Shown here piece by piece: positions 14,198 to 23,007 of a stretch of 35,355 bases of DNA; the stretch's first letter is position 1, and each line of letters begins with the position of its first letter. The notes under the pieces are model-generated. The model saw nothing but the letters and a program-made list of their open reading frames with translations, made no database searches and had not been told where the DNA came from. A program made the position numbers and the translations under genes. Source of the DNA: a virus; the IMG/VR virus record IMGVR_UViG_3300019889_000026, positions 1 through 35,355 of that record; one strand, 5' to 3'.

Positions 14198-14594
14198 GCG
14201 CGGTCCACTTCTTGTCTGCGTCCTCGCGGGCGAGGCCAGTGAGGCCGGGGAAGCAGTCGTCGTCGGGCGAGATCCTGGATGCTTCCCGATAGGCTTGGGC
14301 GACCTCGGCCATCTCCCCGGCGGAGATCTCCCCGGCCTTATTCAGGGCCTCAAGCCGGCTCGAAAGCCGGCTCCGGTTGAAAAGCATCTGCGTGAGGGCC
14401 GCCCGGCTCTGTGCGTCGTCGCCCTTGGCGCAGGCCCAGCCCATGGCGTCCGCCGTTCCCTGCTGCTTCGCATAGTCGAGATAGAGCGGGGCCGGGTCGG
14501 CCTGGCCGATCGTCAATGAGTCGATCTGGGTCGCGCCGAAGGCTACGGCGAGACCAGCTGCGACGGCCCCAATGGCACTGACCAATAAATTCAT
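14172..14594 (-). CDS. reverse-strand moron: secreted or membrane-anchored small protein
   Basis: 140 aa, the only gene on the reverse strand inside the tail module. Residues 4-20 are hydrophobic with little charge and look like a signal peptide or membrane anchor. No lipobox cysteine is seen. The rest is mostly helical, with only two cysteines (C55 in GWACAKG, C114 in DDDCFPG) that could form a disulfide outside the cytoplasm. CGGAGA at 14603-14608 is spaced 8 nt from the ATG. A promoter with a dyad lies directly upstream, in the start of the tape measure gene. A periplasmic protein expressed separately from late genes suggests a lysogenic-conversion or superinfection-exclusion role. The IGQADPAP peptide (29-36) recurs in the gene at 34146. 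Family not recognised. Confidence 0.75.
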   Translation of the reverse strand: MNLLVSAIGAVAAGLAVAFGATQIDSLTIGQADPAPLYLDYAKQQGTADAMGWACAKGDDAQSRAALTQMLFNRSRLSSRLEALNKAGEISAGEMAEVAQAYREASRISPDDDCFPGLTGLAREDADKKWTALNGASVEG

Positions 14595-14611
14595 GATCGC
14601 AATCTCCGGGT

Positions 14612-14631
14612 TTAGTCCTTTCCGCGACTAA
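14612..14631. promoter_or_regulatory. dyad TTAGTC-N8-GACTAA over the moron promoter
   Basis: Perfect 6-bp arms at 14612-14617 and 14626-14631. One arm overlaps the -10 element of the reverse promoter and the dyad covers the expected transcription start. This is the geometry of a repressor operator. The binding protein is unknown. Confidence 0.5.
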
Positions 14632-14656
14632 TACACTAGGGCGGCTTGCATGGCAA
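14628..14656 (-). promoter_or_regulatory. reverse-strand sigma70-like promoter for the moron
   Basis: On the reverse strand TTGCCA (14651-14656, 5 of 6 to consensus) and TATTAG (14628-14633, 4 of 6) are separated by exactly 17 bp and point at the moron. The -35 box lies within the first codons of the tape measure gene. Confidence 0.55.
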
Positions 14657-17514
14657 AGACTGAACTCGAAACCTTGATGGTCACGATTGAGGCTGACCTC
14701 AAGCGTTACTCTAAACAGATGCAGCAATTCGGTCAGATGACCGATGGGACGTTCAAGAAGGCCAAGGCCGCTGCCGACACGTCGCTGGGCGGAATGGAGC
14801 AGCGGGCGAATAGGGCCGGCGTCGCGATGGCGACCGCCATGGAGGCCTCGACCAAGTCGTCGCGGCAGTTCCAGGCCCGGCTCCAGCAGGTCGGCTATCA
14901 GGTCGGCGACTTCTTCGTCCAGCTTGAGGGTGGCCAGGGCATCGTCCGGGCGCTGACGCAGCAGGGATCGCAGGTGCTCGGCGCCTTCGGCCCCATGGGC
15001 GCCATCATCGGCGCTGTCGGCACCGCGTTCGGCGCTCTGATCACGATCCTTGCCAGCTACGAGAGCACGGCGGATCTCGCCAAGGCCTCGACCGAGGCAT
15101 TTAGCGAAGCCCAAAAGGCCCTCGGCGGCGTTCTGGACGAGAACGAGCAGAAGCTCTCCAAGGCCAAGGACTCCCTGAGCCTTCTGCAACTGGGCTACAG
15201 CGGCCTCGCTCGGCTGACCCTGACCGATGCGATCAGGAAGAACAACGCAGCCATTACCACGAGCTTTGAGGAGATCAAGACGGCCGGCGATTGGTCGTAT
15301 GTGAAGCGGACTCTCGACGCCATGTACGCGAGCGCCGCAAAGACCGGGCAGAAGCTCCCGGAGGGCTTGCAATCCCTCCGGAAGGCCATGGGGGAACTCG
15401 GCTCCACGACGACGCCAACGATCCAGCAGATGGAGTCGTTCGTTGTCACGCTGCAAAGCCTCCAGGGGAGTACGCCGCACGCTGAGCAGCGCATCGACGG
15501 CCTGCTCGCTGCCGTCACCCCTCTGATCCCGAAGCTCAAGGCTCAGGCTGACGAGCAGCGGGCGCTGGACGAGATGAATAGGAAGTTCACTGCCAGCGGC
15601 GGCAAGGCGTCGACGGCGGTAGAGATCCTCGGCACCGGCTTCGTCAACGCGATCATTCCGGCGGTCAAGTTCGGCGACGCGATCGGCGGCGTCACCGACA
15701 AGCTCGACGCGATGGAGAAGGCCAAGCCGACCTTCAGCATGGATCTCGGCGCCGGCGGTTTGAGCTTCGCTGGTGGCAAGGCGCCTGGCGGCCAGATCCC
15801 CGGGGCCTTCAGCAGCGTCGACATCGGCAACGTCGAGGAAGCGACCGACCCCTATTCCAAGGCCATGAACGCCGACGCTCCCAAGACGAAGGAGATCGAG
15901 GCGTACACTGCCGCGCAGGAAGCCCTGAACGGCGTGCTCTCGGAGAGCGGCGAGGAGTATCTCAAGGCCCGAAATGAGCTGAGCCTGCTGGAGCAGGGGT
16001 ACGGAGAGCTTGCCAACCTCGCGCTCGCTGCGGCGGTCGAAGAGAACAACAAGAAGATCACCGCAAGCTTCGAGAAGCTGACCAACGATAAGCAGTTCCA
16101 GGCGCTCAACGACCTTGTGGCGAGCGTCTCCAGCCAGATCAAGCAGTTCGGCGACGACGCCCCGGCTTCACTGGCGCCGCTCAATGCGGCGATGACGGCC
16201 CTGTTGACCAGCAGCACGCCGACGCTGGCCCAGCTCCAGGACTTCATCGTGGCGGCCGATGGCTTCGCCCGGGAATATCCGCCGGCCACCGATGCCGTCA
16301 CCGGCATGAAGTCGGCGGTCCTGGCCCTGCTGCCCGAGCTGAAGAAGGCCTCGGACGAGCATCGGACCCTGAGTGAGCAGAGCCAAGCCCTCGCCGGCTC
16401 GGCCGGTCAAGCGGCGACGGCGACCAAGGTTCTCGGCTTCGGCTTCATCGACGCCATCGCCCCAGCGATCCGGTTCGGAGACGCGATCCAGGGCGTCACC
16501 GACAAGCTCGACGCGATGTCGCGGGCCAAGCCGACCTTCAGCCTGGACAAGAAGCAGGGCCTAAGCTTCGGCGCCGGCCCGGGCGCTGGCGGCCAGATCC
16601 CGGGAGCCTTTGCCTCCGTTGACATCGGCAACGTCGAGGCTCCGAAGGACCCCTACTTCGATGCGCTCTTCAATCCTGACAAGGACAAGAAGAAGTCCGG
16701 CGGCGGCGCTCCCAAGATGTCCAAGGAGGATCGCGCGGCTCTGAAGGAGGAGAACGCGCTGATCGCCGATGCGAAGCGGCTCTACGAGGAGGTGCGGACC
16801 CCGGCCGAGGTCTACTTTGCGGCCGTCGCCGAGGCTACCGCCCTCAAGCCCCAGCTCATCACGCTGCTGGGCTCGGAGGCGTCGGCGAACGAGACCGTGT
16901 CCCGGGCCGTCACCGCAGCCGGCGAGGCCTACGACAAGGCGACCAAGGCCGCCGCCGAGGCCAAGGACAAGACGGCCGAGTATGGCAAGGCCATCGCGAG
17001 CGCGTTCGACGGTGCGATCACGTCGGCCGACAGCTTCTTGGACGCCCTCCAGAACATCGCCCTCAAGATCATCGAGCTGTCGGCGCAGGGGCTATTCGGC
17101 CAGGGGTCGCTCGGGGGCCTGTTCAACTCCCTCCTCGGGGTCACTGCGAACGGCATCCTCGGGAGCGCGGCCACCTCTGGACTGCCGGGCGCCATCGGCG
17201 GCGGCGCGATTAAGGCCTGGCCGGCCCGGTCGTCCGCCTCGGGCGGCGCCGCCGGCCCTGGCCCGGTCCTCGTCGGCGAGGCCGGCCCGGAGCTTCTGAA
17301 CATGGGATCGCGCGGCTTCGTCTCGCCGTCGAACGCGACCCGGCGGCTGATGTCCGGGGGCGGCGGCAACGGGCCGGTCAACGTCGTCGTCACGGGCGCC
17401 ACGACCAACTCCGAGCTGCAATCGATGATCGCCATCGGCATCGCGAACGGCATGCGGAACGCGGGACGCAACGTCCCGAAGATCCAGCAGAACTACCAGA
17501 TCCGGTACGCCTGA
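14650..17514 (+). CDS. tail tape measure protein with duplicated middle
   Basis: 954 aa. The N-terminus is coiled (MVTIEADLKRYSKQMQQFG), followed by YQVGDFFVQLEGGQGIVRAL and the hydrophobic VLGAFGPMGAIIGAVGTAFGALITI (about 114-138), typical of lambda-type tape measures. The C-terminus has GPGPVLVGEAGPELLNMG and the RNVPKIQQNYQIRYA end seen in such proteins. Residues about 151-410 and 419-678 are diverged tandem copies with a constant period of 268 residues. Both end in GVTDKLDAM, AKPTFS and VDIGNVE. The protein fixes tail length and is ejected with DNA; 954 residues would predict a tail of roughly 140 nm. AGGG precedes the start. It ends in a one-base overlap with the next tail gene. Confidence 0.93.
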   Translation: MAKTELETLMVTIEADLKRYSKQMQQFGQMTDGTFKKAKAAADTSLGGMEQRANRAGVAMATAMEASTKSSRQFQARLQQVGYQVGDFFVQLEGGQGIVRALTQQGSQVLGAFGPMGAIIGAVGTAFGALITILASYESTADLAKASTEAFSEAQKALGGVLDENEQKLSKAKDSLSLLQLGYSGLARLTLTDAIRKNNAAITTSFEEIKTAGDWSYVKRTLDAMYASAAKTGQKLPEGLQSLRKAMGELGSTTTPTIQQMESFVVTLQSLQGSTPHAEQRIDGLLAAVTPLIPKLKAQADEQRALDEMNRKFTASGGKASTAVEILGTGFVNAIIPAVKFGDAIGGVTDKLDAMEKAKPTFSMDLGAGGLSFAGGKAPGGQIPGAFSSVDIGNVEEATDPYSKAMNADAPKTKEIEAYTAAQEALNGVLSESGEEYLKARNELSLLEQGYGELANLALAAAVEENNKKITASFEKLTNDKQFQALNDLVASVSSQIKQFGDDAPASLAPLNAAMTALLTSSTPTLAQLQDFIVAADGFAREYPPATDAVTGMKSAVLALLPELKKASDEHRTLSEQSQALAGSAGQAATATKVLGFGFIDAIAPAIRFGDAIQGVTDKLDAMSRAKPTFSLDKKQGLSFGAGPGAGGQIPGAFASVDIGNVEAPKDPYFDALFNPDKDKKKSGGGAPKMSKEDRAALKEENALIADAKRLYEEVRTPAEVYFAAVAEATALKPQLITLLGSEASANETVSRAVTAAGEAYDKATKAAAEAKDKTAEYGKAIASAFDGAITSADSFLDALQNIALKIIELSAQGLFGQGSLGGLFNSLLGVTANGILGSAATSGLPGAIGGGAIKAWPARSSASGGAAGPGPVLVGEAGPELLNMGSRGFVSPSNATRRLMSGGGGNGPVNVVVTGATTNSELQSMIAIGIANGMRNAGRNVPKIQQNYQIRYA
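15100..16684 (+). repeat. 804-bp tandem duplication inside the tape measure gene
   Basis: Unit A (about 15100-15880) and unit B (about 15904-16684) align at a constant 804-bp offset. Examples are GTCACCGACAAGCTCGACGC at 15691 and 16495, and the AQ-AL-GVL start at 15109 and 15913. The C-terminal halves are more alike than the N-terminal halves. The frame is kept because 804 is 268 codons. Confidence 0.88.
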
Positions 17515-18179
17515 TGCTCAACATTCCCCTGCCGAGCATCCTCACGGCGAACCTTGAGGGATGGTGGCTCGACGCCCGGTCTCGGTCCGGCGGCGAGAGC
17601 ATCGACGGGCGCGAGCTGGTGGTCTCAAGCGGCCTGGGTCGCTGGCGGGCGAACGTCACGATCCCGCTGTTCAATCGCGAGCGGATCCTCGCCTATCGCG
17701 GATGGCACGCCCAAATGGACGGCCGGGCGAACATGACGATGATCGGGCCGTGCGACTGCGCCAACGGCAACCGGGTCGCGCCGCTGATCGGTCACATCCC
17801 CTACCTCGATCAGGTCTTCCACACGGACGGCGCCGGCTTCAGCCAAGGCGGCAACGACCCCGATGTCGTGACCGTGTCCCCGGTCGGGACCAACACGGTC
17901 CGCATCTTCCTCGGCGGCACGCAGCTCCCGCTCGTTTCCGGGAGTTTCATCGGGCTCGGCGGCTACCTCTACGTCGTCACCGGGGTCGCCCTCCAGCCGA
18001 GCGAGGAGGCGATCCTGACCTTCAAGCCCAAGCTTCGGGCACAGGTCGAGATCGGCACGGTCGTTGAGTGGTGCCATGCCCGGGCGCCGATGCGGTTGAT
18101 GACCGACGAGACCGGCAAGTTCGATCTGAGCCTCGGCCGCTACGGGACCGCGACGCTGGATCTGGTCGAGGTCTGGTAA
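17514..18179 (+). CDS. distal tail protein (unknown minor tail protein 1)
   Basis: 221 aa, beta-rich, starting in a one-base overlap with the tape measure stop. LVVSSGLGRWRANVTIPLFNRERILAYRGWHAQMDGRANMTMI and the closing LMTDETGKFDLSLGRYGTATLDLVEVW suggest a distal-tail-type protein that caps the tube. Position (just after the tape measure, before the tip genes) is that of the distal tail/baseplate hub module. I do not recognise a named family with certainty. Its stop overlaps the next ATG by one base. Confidence 0.75.
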   Translation: MLNIPLPSILTANLEGWWLDARSRSGGESIDGRELVVSSGLGRWRANVTIPLFNRERILAYRGWHAQMDGRANMTMIGPCDCANGNRVAPLIGHIPYLDQVFHTDGAGFSQGGNDPDVVTVSPVGTNTVRIFLGGTQLPLVSGSFIGLGGYLYVVTGVALQPSEEAILTFKPKLRAQVEIGTVVEWCHARAPMRLMTDETGKFDLSLGRYGTATLDLVEVW

Positions 18180-18784
18180 TGGCGCTCTTCCCTGGCACCA
18201 CCATGGCCCAGCTCAACGGGCTGCACGTGGTCTGCTCGCTCTACGTCTTCTTCGACTTCCTGAGCGCCCCGATCCGGGTTTGGGAAGGCGACGGTCCGAT
18301 CGACCGCGAAGGTTTCACGTGGAACGGTCTCGGTAGCCGGCAGGACGCGACCGGCTCACCCCTCCAATCGATCGACGGTCTGGAGGAGGCAATCAACGGC
18401 GCCGCGCCCCAGCTCACGCTCACGCTCTCGGGGGTCGACGGACGGATCGTGGCGGCAGCGCAGGCCGACGCTGACGCGGGCGAGATCGAGGGTCGGGATC
18501 TCACGGTCTATATGGGCTTCTACAACGCATCCCTGCCGGGGATGGTCCCGCTGGACAGCCTCGTGACCCTCGGCATCTGGACCATGCAGCGGCCGAATTT
18601 CACCGCCAGCGGCGCCTCCCTCCGGACGATCTCCCTGCCGTGCGAGACGCTGTTCTCGCAGCGGAGCCGGGCGCCGTTCGCGCTCCTGACCGACCGTGAT
18701 CAGCAGCAGCGATACCCCGGCGACCGGGGGCTGGAATTCATCCCGAAGATGATCGACCGGACGGTCACTTGGCCCCGGTTCTAA
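18179..18784 (+). CDS. minor tail protein (unknown minor tail protein 2)
   Basis: 201 aa; TAATG junction with the preceding gene. Predicted beta-rich. Contains LEEAINGAAPQLTLTLSGVDGRIVAAAQADADAGEIEGRDLTVYMGF, reminiscent of hub or DUF2163-like tail proteins of alphaproteobacterial phages and gene transfer agents. It ends in PFALLTDRDQQQRYPGDRGLEF and a final WPRF. The same ending pattern recurs at the end of the next small protein. The order hub, short protein, cysteine-peptidase-like protein, tip protein matches rhizobial and GTA-like tail tips. Confidence 0.7.
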   Translation: MALFPGTTMAQLNGLHVVCSLYVFFDFLSAPIRVWEGDGPIDREGFTWNGLGSRQDATGSPLQSIDGLEEAINGAAPQLTLTLSGVDGRIVAAAQADADAGEIEGRDLTVYMGFYNASLPGMVPLDSLVTLGIWTMQRPNFTASGASLRTISLPCETLFSQRSRAPFALLTDRDQQQRYPGDRGLEFIPKMIDRTVTWPRF

Positions 18785-18803
18785 TCCCCTGCCGAGATCG
18801 CAA

Positions 18804-19028
18804 ATGAAGATGACCGATGGCGAGATCGTTTGCCGGTCGATGGTCATGCTCGACCATCTTTGGAAGCAGGCCGACCTCGGCGACCCGATCTGGACGGCTG
18901 CGCGCGAGCGAGCCGGGACCGCTCCTGATGGCCCGTTCTCCCTGATCAGCGACCGGCCTGGCCGGCGCTACCCGGCCGACCGCGTCGATGTCTTCAGCAG
19001 CAGGCCGGTCGAGTGGCCCCGGTTCTAG
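18804..19028 (+). CDS. small tail-module protein sharing a C-terminal motif with its neighbour
   Basis: 74 aa. The N-terminal DGEIVCRSMVMLDHLWKQADLGDPIWTAARE is probably helical. The C-terminal PFSLISDRPGRRYPADRVDVFSS and final EWPRF mirror the ending of the preceding protein (LLTDRDQQQRYPGDR, then TWPRF). The shared tail suggests partial duplication or a common docking peptide. The ribosome site is weak and an alternative ATG lies at 18810. It overlaps the next GTG by 16 bp. Function is unknown. Confidence 0.6.
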   Translation: MKMTDGEIVCRSMVMLDHLWKQADLGDPIWTAARERAGTAPDGPFSLISDRPGRRYPADRVDVFSSRPVEWPRF

Positions 19029-19408
19029 CCGGCCTGGCCGATCACATGCGCCTCGGCGCCGAGACCCCGTTCGAGTTTGGCCGCTGCGACTGCACCCTAT
19101 GGGTGGCGGACTGGGTCAAGAAGCGTTGCGGCGTTGACCCGGCGGCGCCCTGGCGGGGCCGCTACCGCACGCGGCTGGGCTGGCGGCGGCTTATCCGTGG
19201 CCGGACCTTGCCCGAGGTGGCCCGAGCCGCCCTGTGCGCCACGCCTGCGCGGGAAATCGCCCCTTCCGAGGCCCAGCCCGGCGACATCGGCGTCATCGAG
19301 ACCGCCGAAGGCCCGGCTCTGGCGATCCGTGGGCAGCTCGGATGGCTGGCGAAGACCGGCCCCGGCATTTGGCGCACCCCCTCGGCCGTCATGGCTTGGA
19401 GCTTCTGA
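19013..19408 (+). CDS. DUF6950-like tail protein, NlpC/P60-like fold
   Basis: 131 aa from GTG 19013 (alternative ATG 19046). FEFGRCDCTLWVADWVKKRCGVDPAAPWRGRYRT, then the AQPGDIGVIETAEGPALAIRG segment, are the pattern of the DUF6950 family, a cysteine-peptidase-like protein next to the tip gene (the position of lambda gpK and GTA gp14). Cys in RCDCTLW would be the nucleophile. I see no obvious catalytic His, so activity is uncertain. A role in tail-tip assembly or cell-wall penetration is expected. Its stop is directly adjacent to the next ATG. Confidence 0.75.
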   Translation: MAPVLAGLADHMRLGAETPFEFGRCDCTLWVADWVKKRCGVDPAAPWRGRYRTRLGWRRLIRGRTLPEVARAALCATPAREIAPSEAQPGDIGVIETAEGPALAIRGQLGWLAKTGPGIWRTPSAVMAWSF

Positions 19409-22400
19409 ATGCCGCAAGCCATTCCTCTCGTCGTCGCTGCGGGCGCCTCGGCCGCGTTCGCCGGGGCGGCGGCTGCGGGCACCACTGGGCTCGTGATCGC
19501 GAGCGTCACCCTGAGCGCGACCGCCCTGACCGCGATCGGTGTCGGCCTGACCATCGTCGGCGCCCTCGTGCAAATGCTGCTGACCCCCCAGCCGGCTCGT
19601 CCGAAATTCGAGGACGGCTCGCAGAGCATCAAGCAGGCGATCCCGGCCCGGACGCGCTGTTACGGATATTACCGGCTGGCCGGGGCGTACATCTATTACC
19701 TCGGCGACGACATCGGCGATCTGCACACGCTGGTCTGCCACTGCGCCCATCGGATCAATCGGGTCGTGGTGCATTGGCTCAACGACGAGACGGTCGAGGT
19801 CGACCCCGTCACCGGCCATGTGATCAGCGGCGTCTACAACGATTACGATCCGATCCTGCCCGTCACCGTGACCAACTGGCTCGGCCTGCCCGGGCAGATC
19901 ATCACGTCGATGCCGGACGAGTGGATGACCCCGCCTGGCGCGCATCGCGGCGAGGGGCTCGCCTGCACCCACGTCAAGTATTCCGATCTGAAGCCGGACC
20001 TCCAGCAGAAGGTCTACGGCAACGGAGCGCCCGCCTACCGGGCCGCGCTGGAGGGGGCGCTGATCTACGACCCGGCGCACCCCGGCGCGGTCTTCGGCAA
20101 CGAGGCGACGTATTCCTGGAGTGATAACGCTGCGCTCGTGGTCCTGGACTACCTGACCCGGACCGAGCCCAGCATCCGAGGACCGATCGCGGTCGGCTTC
20201 GGCATCCCGGCGGACCGGATCGACCTTGCCAGCTTTGTCGCGGCTGCGGCGGTCTGCAACCAAGCGATCCCGCTCAAGGCCGGCGGCACCGAGAAGCGGT
20301 GGCGGGCCTGCTTCGCCTACGACCTGATCGAAGACCGGAAGCAGGTGCTTTCCGATCTCCTGGACAGTTGCTCGGGCCGCCTCACGCAGGGGCCAGACGG
20401 CCGGCTCGGGCTCTCGGTCGGCGCCCCGGACCCGGTTGCCGGCGTCACGGTCACGGACCCCCAAGTCCTCGAATATGACCTGTCCTCGGGCAAGGCCGCG
20501 ATCGAGCGGATCAACGAGGTGCGGGCGACCTATGTGAGCCCGCTCCAGGACTGGGCCGAGATCGAGGCCGGCATCCAGAACGATCAGGAGGCGATCGACC
20601 GCAACGGCGTCGAAAGCGCCAGCGTCAAGATCCGCTGCGCCCCCAGCGACGGGCAGGCCCAGCGCCTCGCCAAGAGCGTGCTCAAGAAGGGGTCGCCCCG
20701 CTGGGCTGGCAAGCTCCGGGGCTCCCTGGCGATGCTCAATGCCTGGGGCGAGCGGTGGGTCCGGCTCACGCTGGCCGAGCTGGGCATCGACCAGATCTTC
20801 GAAGTGAGCAGCATGAGCCTCGACCGCAACACGATGTCGGTCGAGATGAATGTCACCAGCTATGACGGTTGGTTCGACTGGGATGCCGCGACCGACGAGC
20901 AGGACCCGGCGGTCATCCCCGCCACGCCGGGGCCGATCCCGGTCACGCCTGCGCCGACCGGCGTCGTCGCCAACGTTGTCCATCGCCAGATCGACGACCG
21001 GACGATCGTGGCGACCGCGGTGGTTTCGTGGAACCCCCCTCCCACGGCCTCCTTCAATTCGCAGGGCCGCTGGCGGGAGGTCGGGGGCATCTGGCAGATG
21101 GTCGGGATCAACCCCGACGATCTGTCGTTCGAGACCCCCCCGCTTGAGAACGGGAAGATGTACGAGGGCGGCTCCCGCTTCATGGGGCCGCGCGGGACCG
21201 TGTCCGAATGGGTCACGACCGCCCCGTTCCAGGCCGTCGCCGATCCTACGGCCCCGGCGGTCCCGACGCTGCTGACCGCGATGGTCGTGACCGGCGCCGT
21301 CAACCTGTCGGCCAAGGCCCCCAACGAGAGCCGGTTCGCGGCGATCCGCTTCTGGCGGGCCGGCACCAACAACCCCGCTCTCGCCGTGTACATCAGCGGA
21401 GCGGTCTTCGGGCCGCCCAACGGCACCGCGCTCTACGTCGATCATCCCGGGGCCGGCGACTGGTGGTACTTCGCCACGTCGGAAAACTGGAGCGCGGTCA
21501 AGAGCGCGAAGACCGCCGGGGTGCTGGGCGAGCTGGCGCCGCCGGCCCCGGTCATCACGACCGCCGCGGGCACGATCGGCCAGACCAACCCAACCATCAC
21601 GGGCACGTCGGATCCGTCCGCCTCGATCAAGGTCTTCGCCAACTCGGTCCTCAATACGACCACGACCGCCAATGGCTCGGGCAACTGGTCTGTGCCCCTG
21701 ATCGCGCTGGGCTCTGGCGCGCAGGCGATCACCGCGACGGCGACCATCGCCGGCAACGAGAGTGCGGCCTCGGGCTCCGTGACCCTGACCGTGGTCTGGT
21801 ACGACCCCGACGCATCCGGCCAGGCAGACTTCAAGGCCGGCCTCGCCCGGCTCAACGGCGCCTCGTCCACGCTGGCCCTGCTGTTCGACTCCGTCGTCAC
21901 CAGCGCGCAGATCGTCACGAACGCGAGCGGCGCCTTCAGCCTCACGGCGGCCAATGCCCTGCCGATCAGCGACCTCGGCCTGGAGGTGTGGGAGACCAGA
22001 ACGAACCGCTGCACGAACCGCAACGCCGCGCCGACCGATCTGACCGGCGTCACGCTGAGCGGGGATCCGGCGGCGACGCTGACCCGGGTCGATGACAGCG
22101 CGACGATGGTCGGCTCCTCGATCCTGACCGCGCTCAAGGCCGGCGGCACGCTCAACGGCTTCGTCTACAAGCTCGACAACACCCTCGGGGTCGCCGACGC
22201 CTTCGCCACGATCTCCGGGGCCATCGCGGTGGTCGGTGCCTGCCGGGGCTCGGTGGTCTACCGGGGCTCGGCCGGCCGGATCGAGATTGGCGGGGCGACC
22301 GCCGTCTCCTTCGCCGTATCGAGCCCCTATGTCCGGGTCGGTGGCGGCCGGACGGCGGCGGCAACCACCGAGCAGATGCGGATCGCCGCGCCGCCTGGGG

Positions 22401-22960
22401 CAGTGATCTTCTGGCTCCTCAACGTGATTGAGAGCGGCGCGTTCGACACCGCGCCGATCATCTGCAACGCCGCCTCCGCAACCCGAAGCAATCCGCAGAT
22501 CCAGCGGACGGTCGGCGCTGACTTCAGCGCGACGCAGGGCTTCCTCGGTGCCCGGGCGCGAGTGGCCTCGGCTGGTGTCACCAGCTCCGGTGTCGTGCTC
22601 GCATCGCTCCAGACCGCGATCACCGACACGAACGCGATCCAGGGCGTCACCACGACCGGCTTCCGGGGCCTGACGCAGATCGCCAGCGTCCAGCAGGCCG
22701 GCCCGATCGCGACCGTCCCGGCGACGGTCATGACGACCATGATCTACGGCTACAAGCTCAACGATTTCGCCTTCGCCGCAAACGGCCTGGCGGCGATCAC
22801 GGATGTCTCCGGGAACCTGCCGAGCGGGACCCCGGCCAAGCTCTCCGTGAGCCTCAACCTCACGCCCGCGCTCAACGGCGTGATCGAGCAGGTCAAGTGG
22901 GGCACGACCAAGCCCACGAACGCGCAGATCCAAGCCAAGAGCGGCTGGACGACCCTTTAG
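19409..22960 (+). CDS. tail tip/host-specificity protein with carbohydrate-binding-like C-terminus
   Basis: 1183 aa. The N-terminal 10-58 is a long hydrophobic segment, common in tip proteins of this group. ARTRCYGYYRLAGAYIYYLGDDIGDLHTLV (about 81-110) begins the lambda gpJ-like hub region, running to about 490. About 500-705 has fibronectin-type-like strands. About 710-795 is a bacterial Ig-like domain (ITTAAGTIGQTNPTITGTSD). About 800-1183 resembles the lectin-like modules of phage fibres: VWETRTNRCTNRN and FDTAPIICNAASATRSNP echo the EARTNL and TSYI-TTGAA-TR signature. The protein therefore probably forms the tail tip and contacts host polysaccharide. The abutting start and the order behind DUF6950 agree. 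Confidence 0.88.
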   Translation: MPQAIPLVVAAGASAAFAGAAAAGTTGLVIASVTLSATALTAIGVGLTIVGALVQMLLTPQPARPKFEDGSQSIKQAIPARTRCYGYYRLAGAYIYYLGDDIGDLHTLVCHCAHRINRVVVHWLNDETVEVDPVTGHVISGVYNDYDPILPVTVTNWLGLPGQIITSMPDEWMTPPGAHRGEGLACTHVKYSDLKPDLQQKVYGNGAPAYRAALEGALIYDPAHPGAVFGNEATYSWSDNAALVVLDYLTRTEPSIRGPIAVGFGIPADRIDLASFVAAAAVCNQAIPLKAGGTEKRWRACFAYDLIEDRKQVLSDLLDSCSGRLTQGPDGRLGLSVGAPDPVAGVTVTDPQVLEYDLSSGKAAIERINEVRATYVSPLQDWAEIEAGIQNDQEAIDRNGVESASVKIRCAPSDGQAQRLAKSVLKKGSPRWAGKLRGSLAMLNAWGERWVRLTLAELGIDQIFEVSSMSLDRNTMSVEMNVTSYDGWFDWDAATDEQDPAVIPATPGPIPVTPAPTGVVANVVHRQIDDRTIVATAVVSWNPPPTASFNSQGRWREVGGIWQMVGINPDDLSFETPPLENGKMYEGGSRFMGPRGTVSEWVTTAPFQAVADPTAPAVPTLLTAMVVTGAVNLSAKAPNESRFAAIRFWRAGTNNPALAVYISGAVFGPPNGTALYVDHPGAGDWWYFATSENWSAVKSAKTAGVLGELAPPAPVITTAAGTIGQTNPTITGTSDPSASIKVFANSVLNTTTTANGSGNWSVPLIALGSGAQAITATATIAGNESAASGSVTLTVVWYDPDASGQADFKAGLARLNGASSTLALLFDSVVTSAQIVTNASGAFSLTAANALPISDLGLEVWETRTNRCTNRNAAPTDLTGVTLSGDPAATLTRVDDSATMVGSSILTALKAGGTLNGFVYKLDNTLGVADAFATISGAIAVVGACRGSVVYRGSAGRIEIGGATAVSFAVSSPYVRVGGGRTAAATTEQMRIAAPPGAVIFWLLNVIESGAFDTAPIICNAASATRSNPQIQRTVGADFSATQGFLGARARVASAGVTSSGVVLASLQTAITDTNAIQGVTTTGFRGLTQIASVQQAGPIATVPATVMTTMIYGYKLNDFAFAANGLAAITDVSGNLPSGTPAKLSVSLNLTPALNGVIEQVKWGTTKPTNAQIQAKSGWTTL

Positions 22961-23007
22961 GCCGCCAGCGCGGCCTCCACCGACAAATCTGATGGGGACC
23001 CCCGGTC

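Noticed and set aside
14350-15480. Reverse-strand 376-aa frame over the moron and tape measure start
   Set aside because: It overlaps the moron gene in a different frame on the same strand and covers the tape measure; neither promoter nor family fits.
19097-22933. 1278-aa reverse-strand open frame opposite the tail tip gene
   Set aside because: It lies entirely opposite recognised tail genes, has no family resemblance and an Asp/Arg/Gly-heavy composition typical of GC-rich antisense frames.
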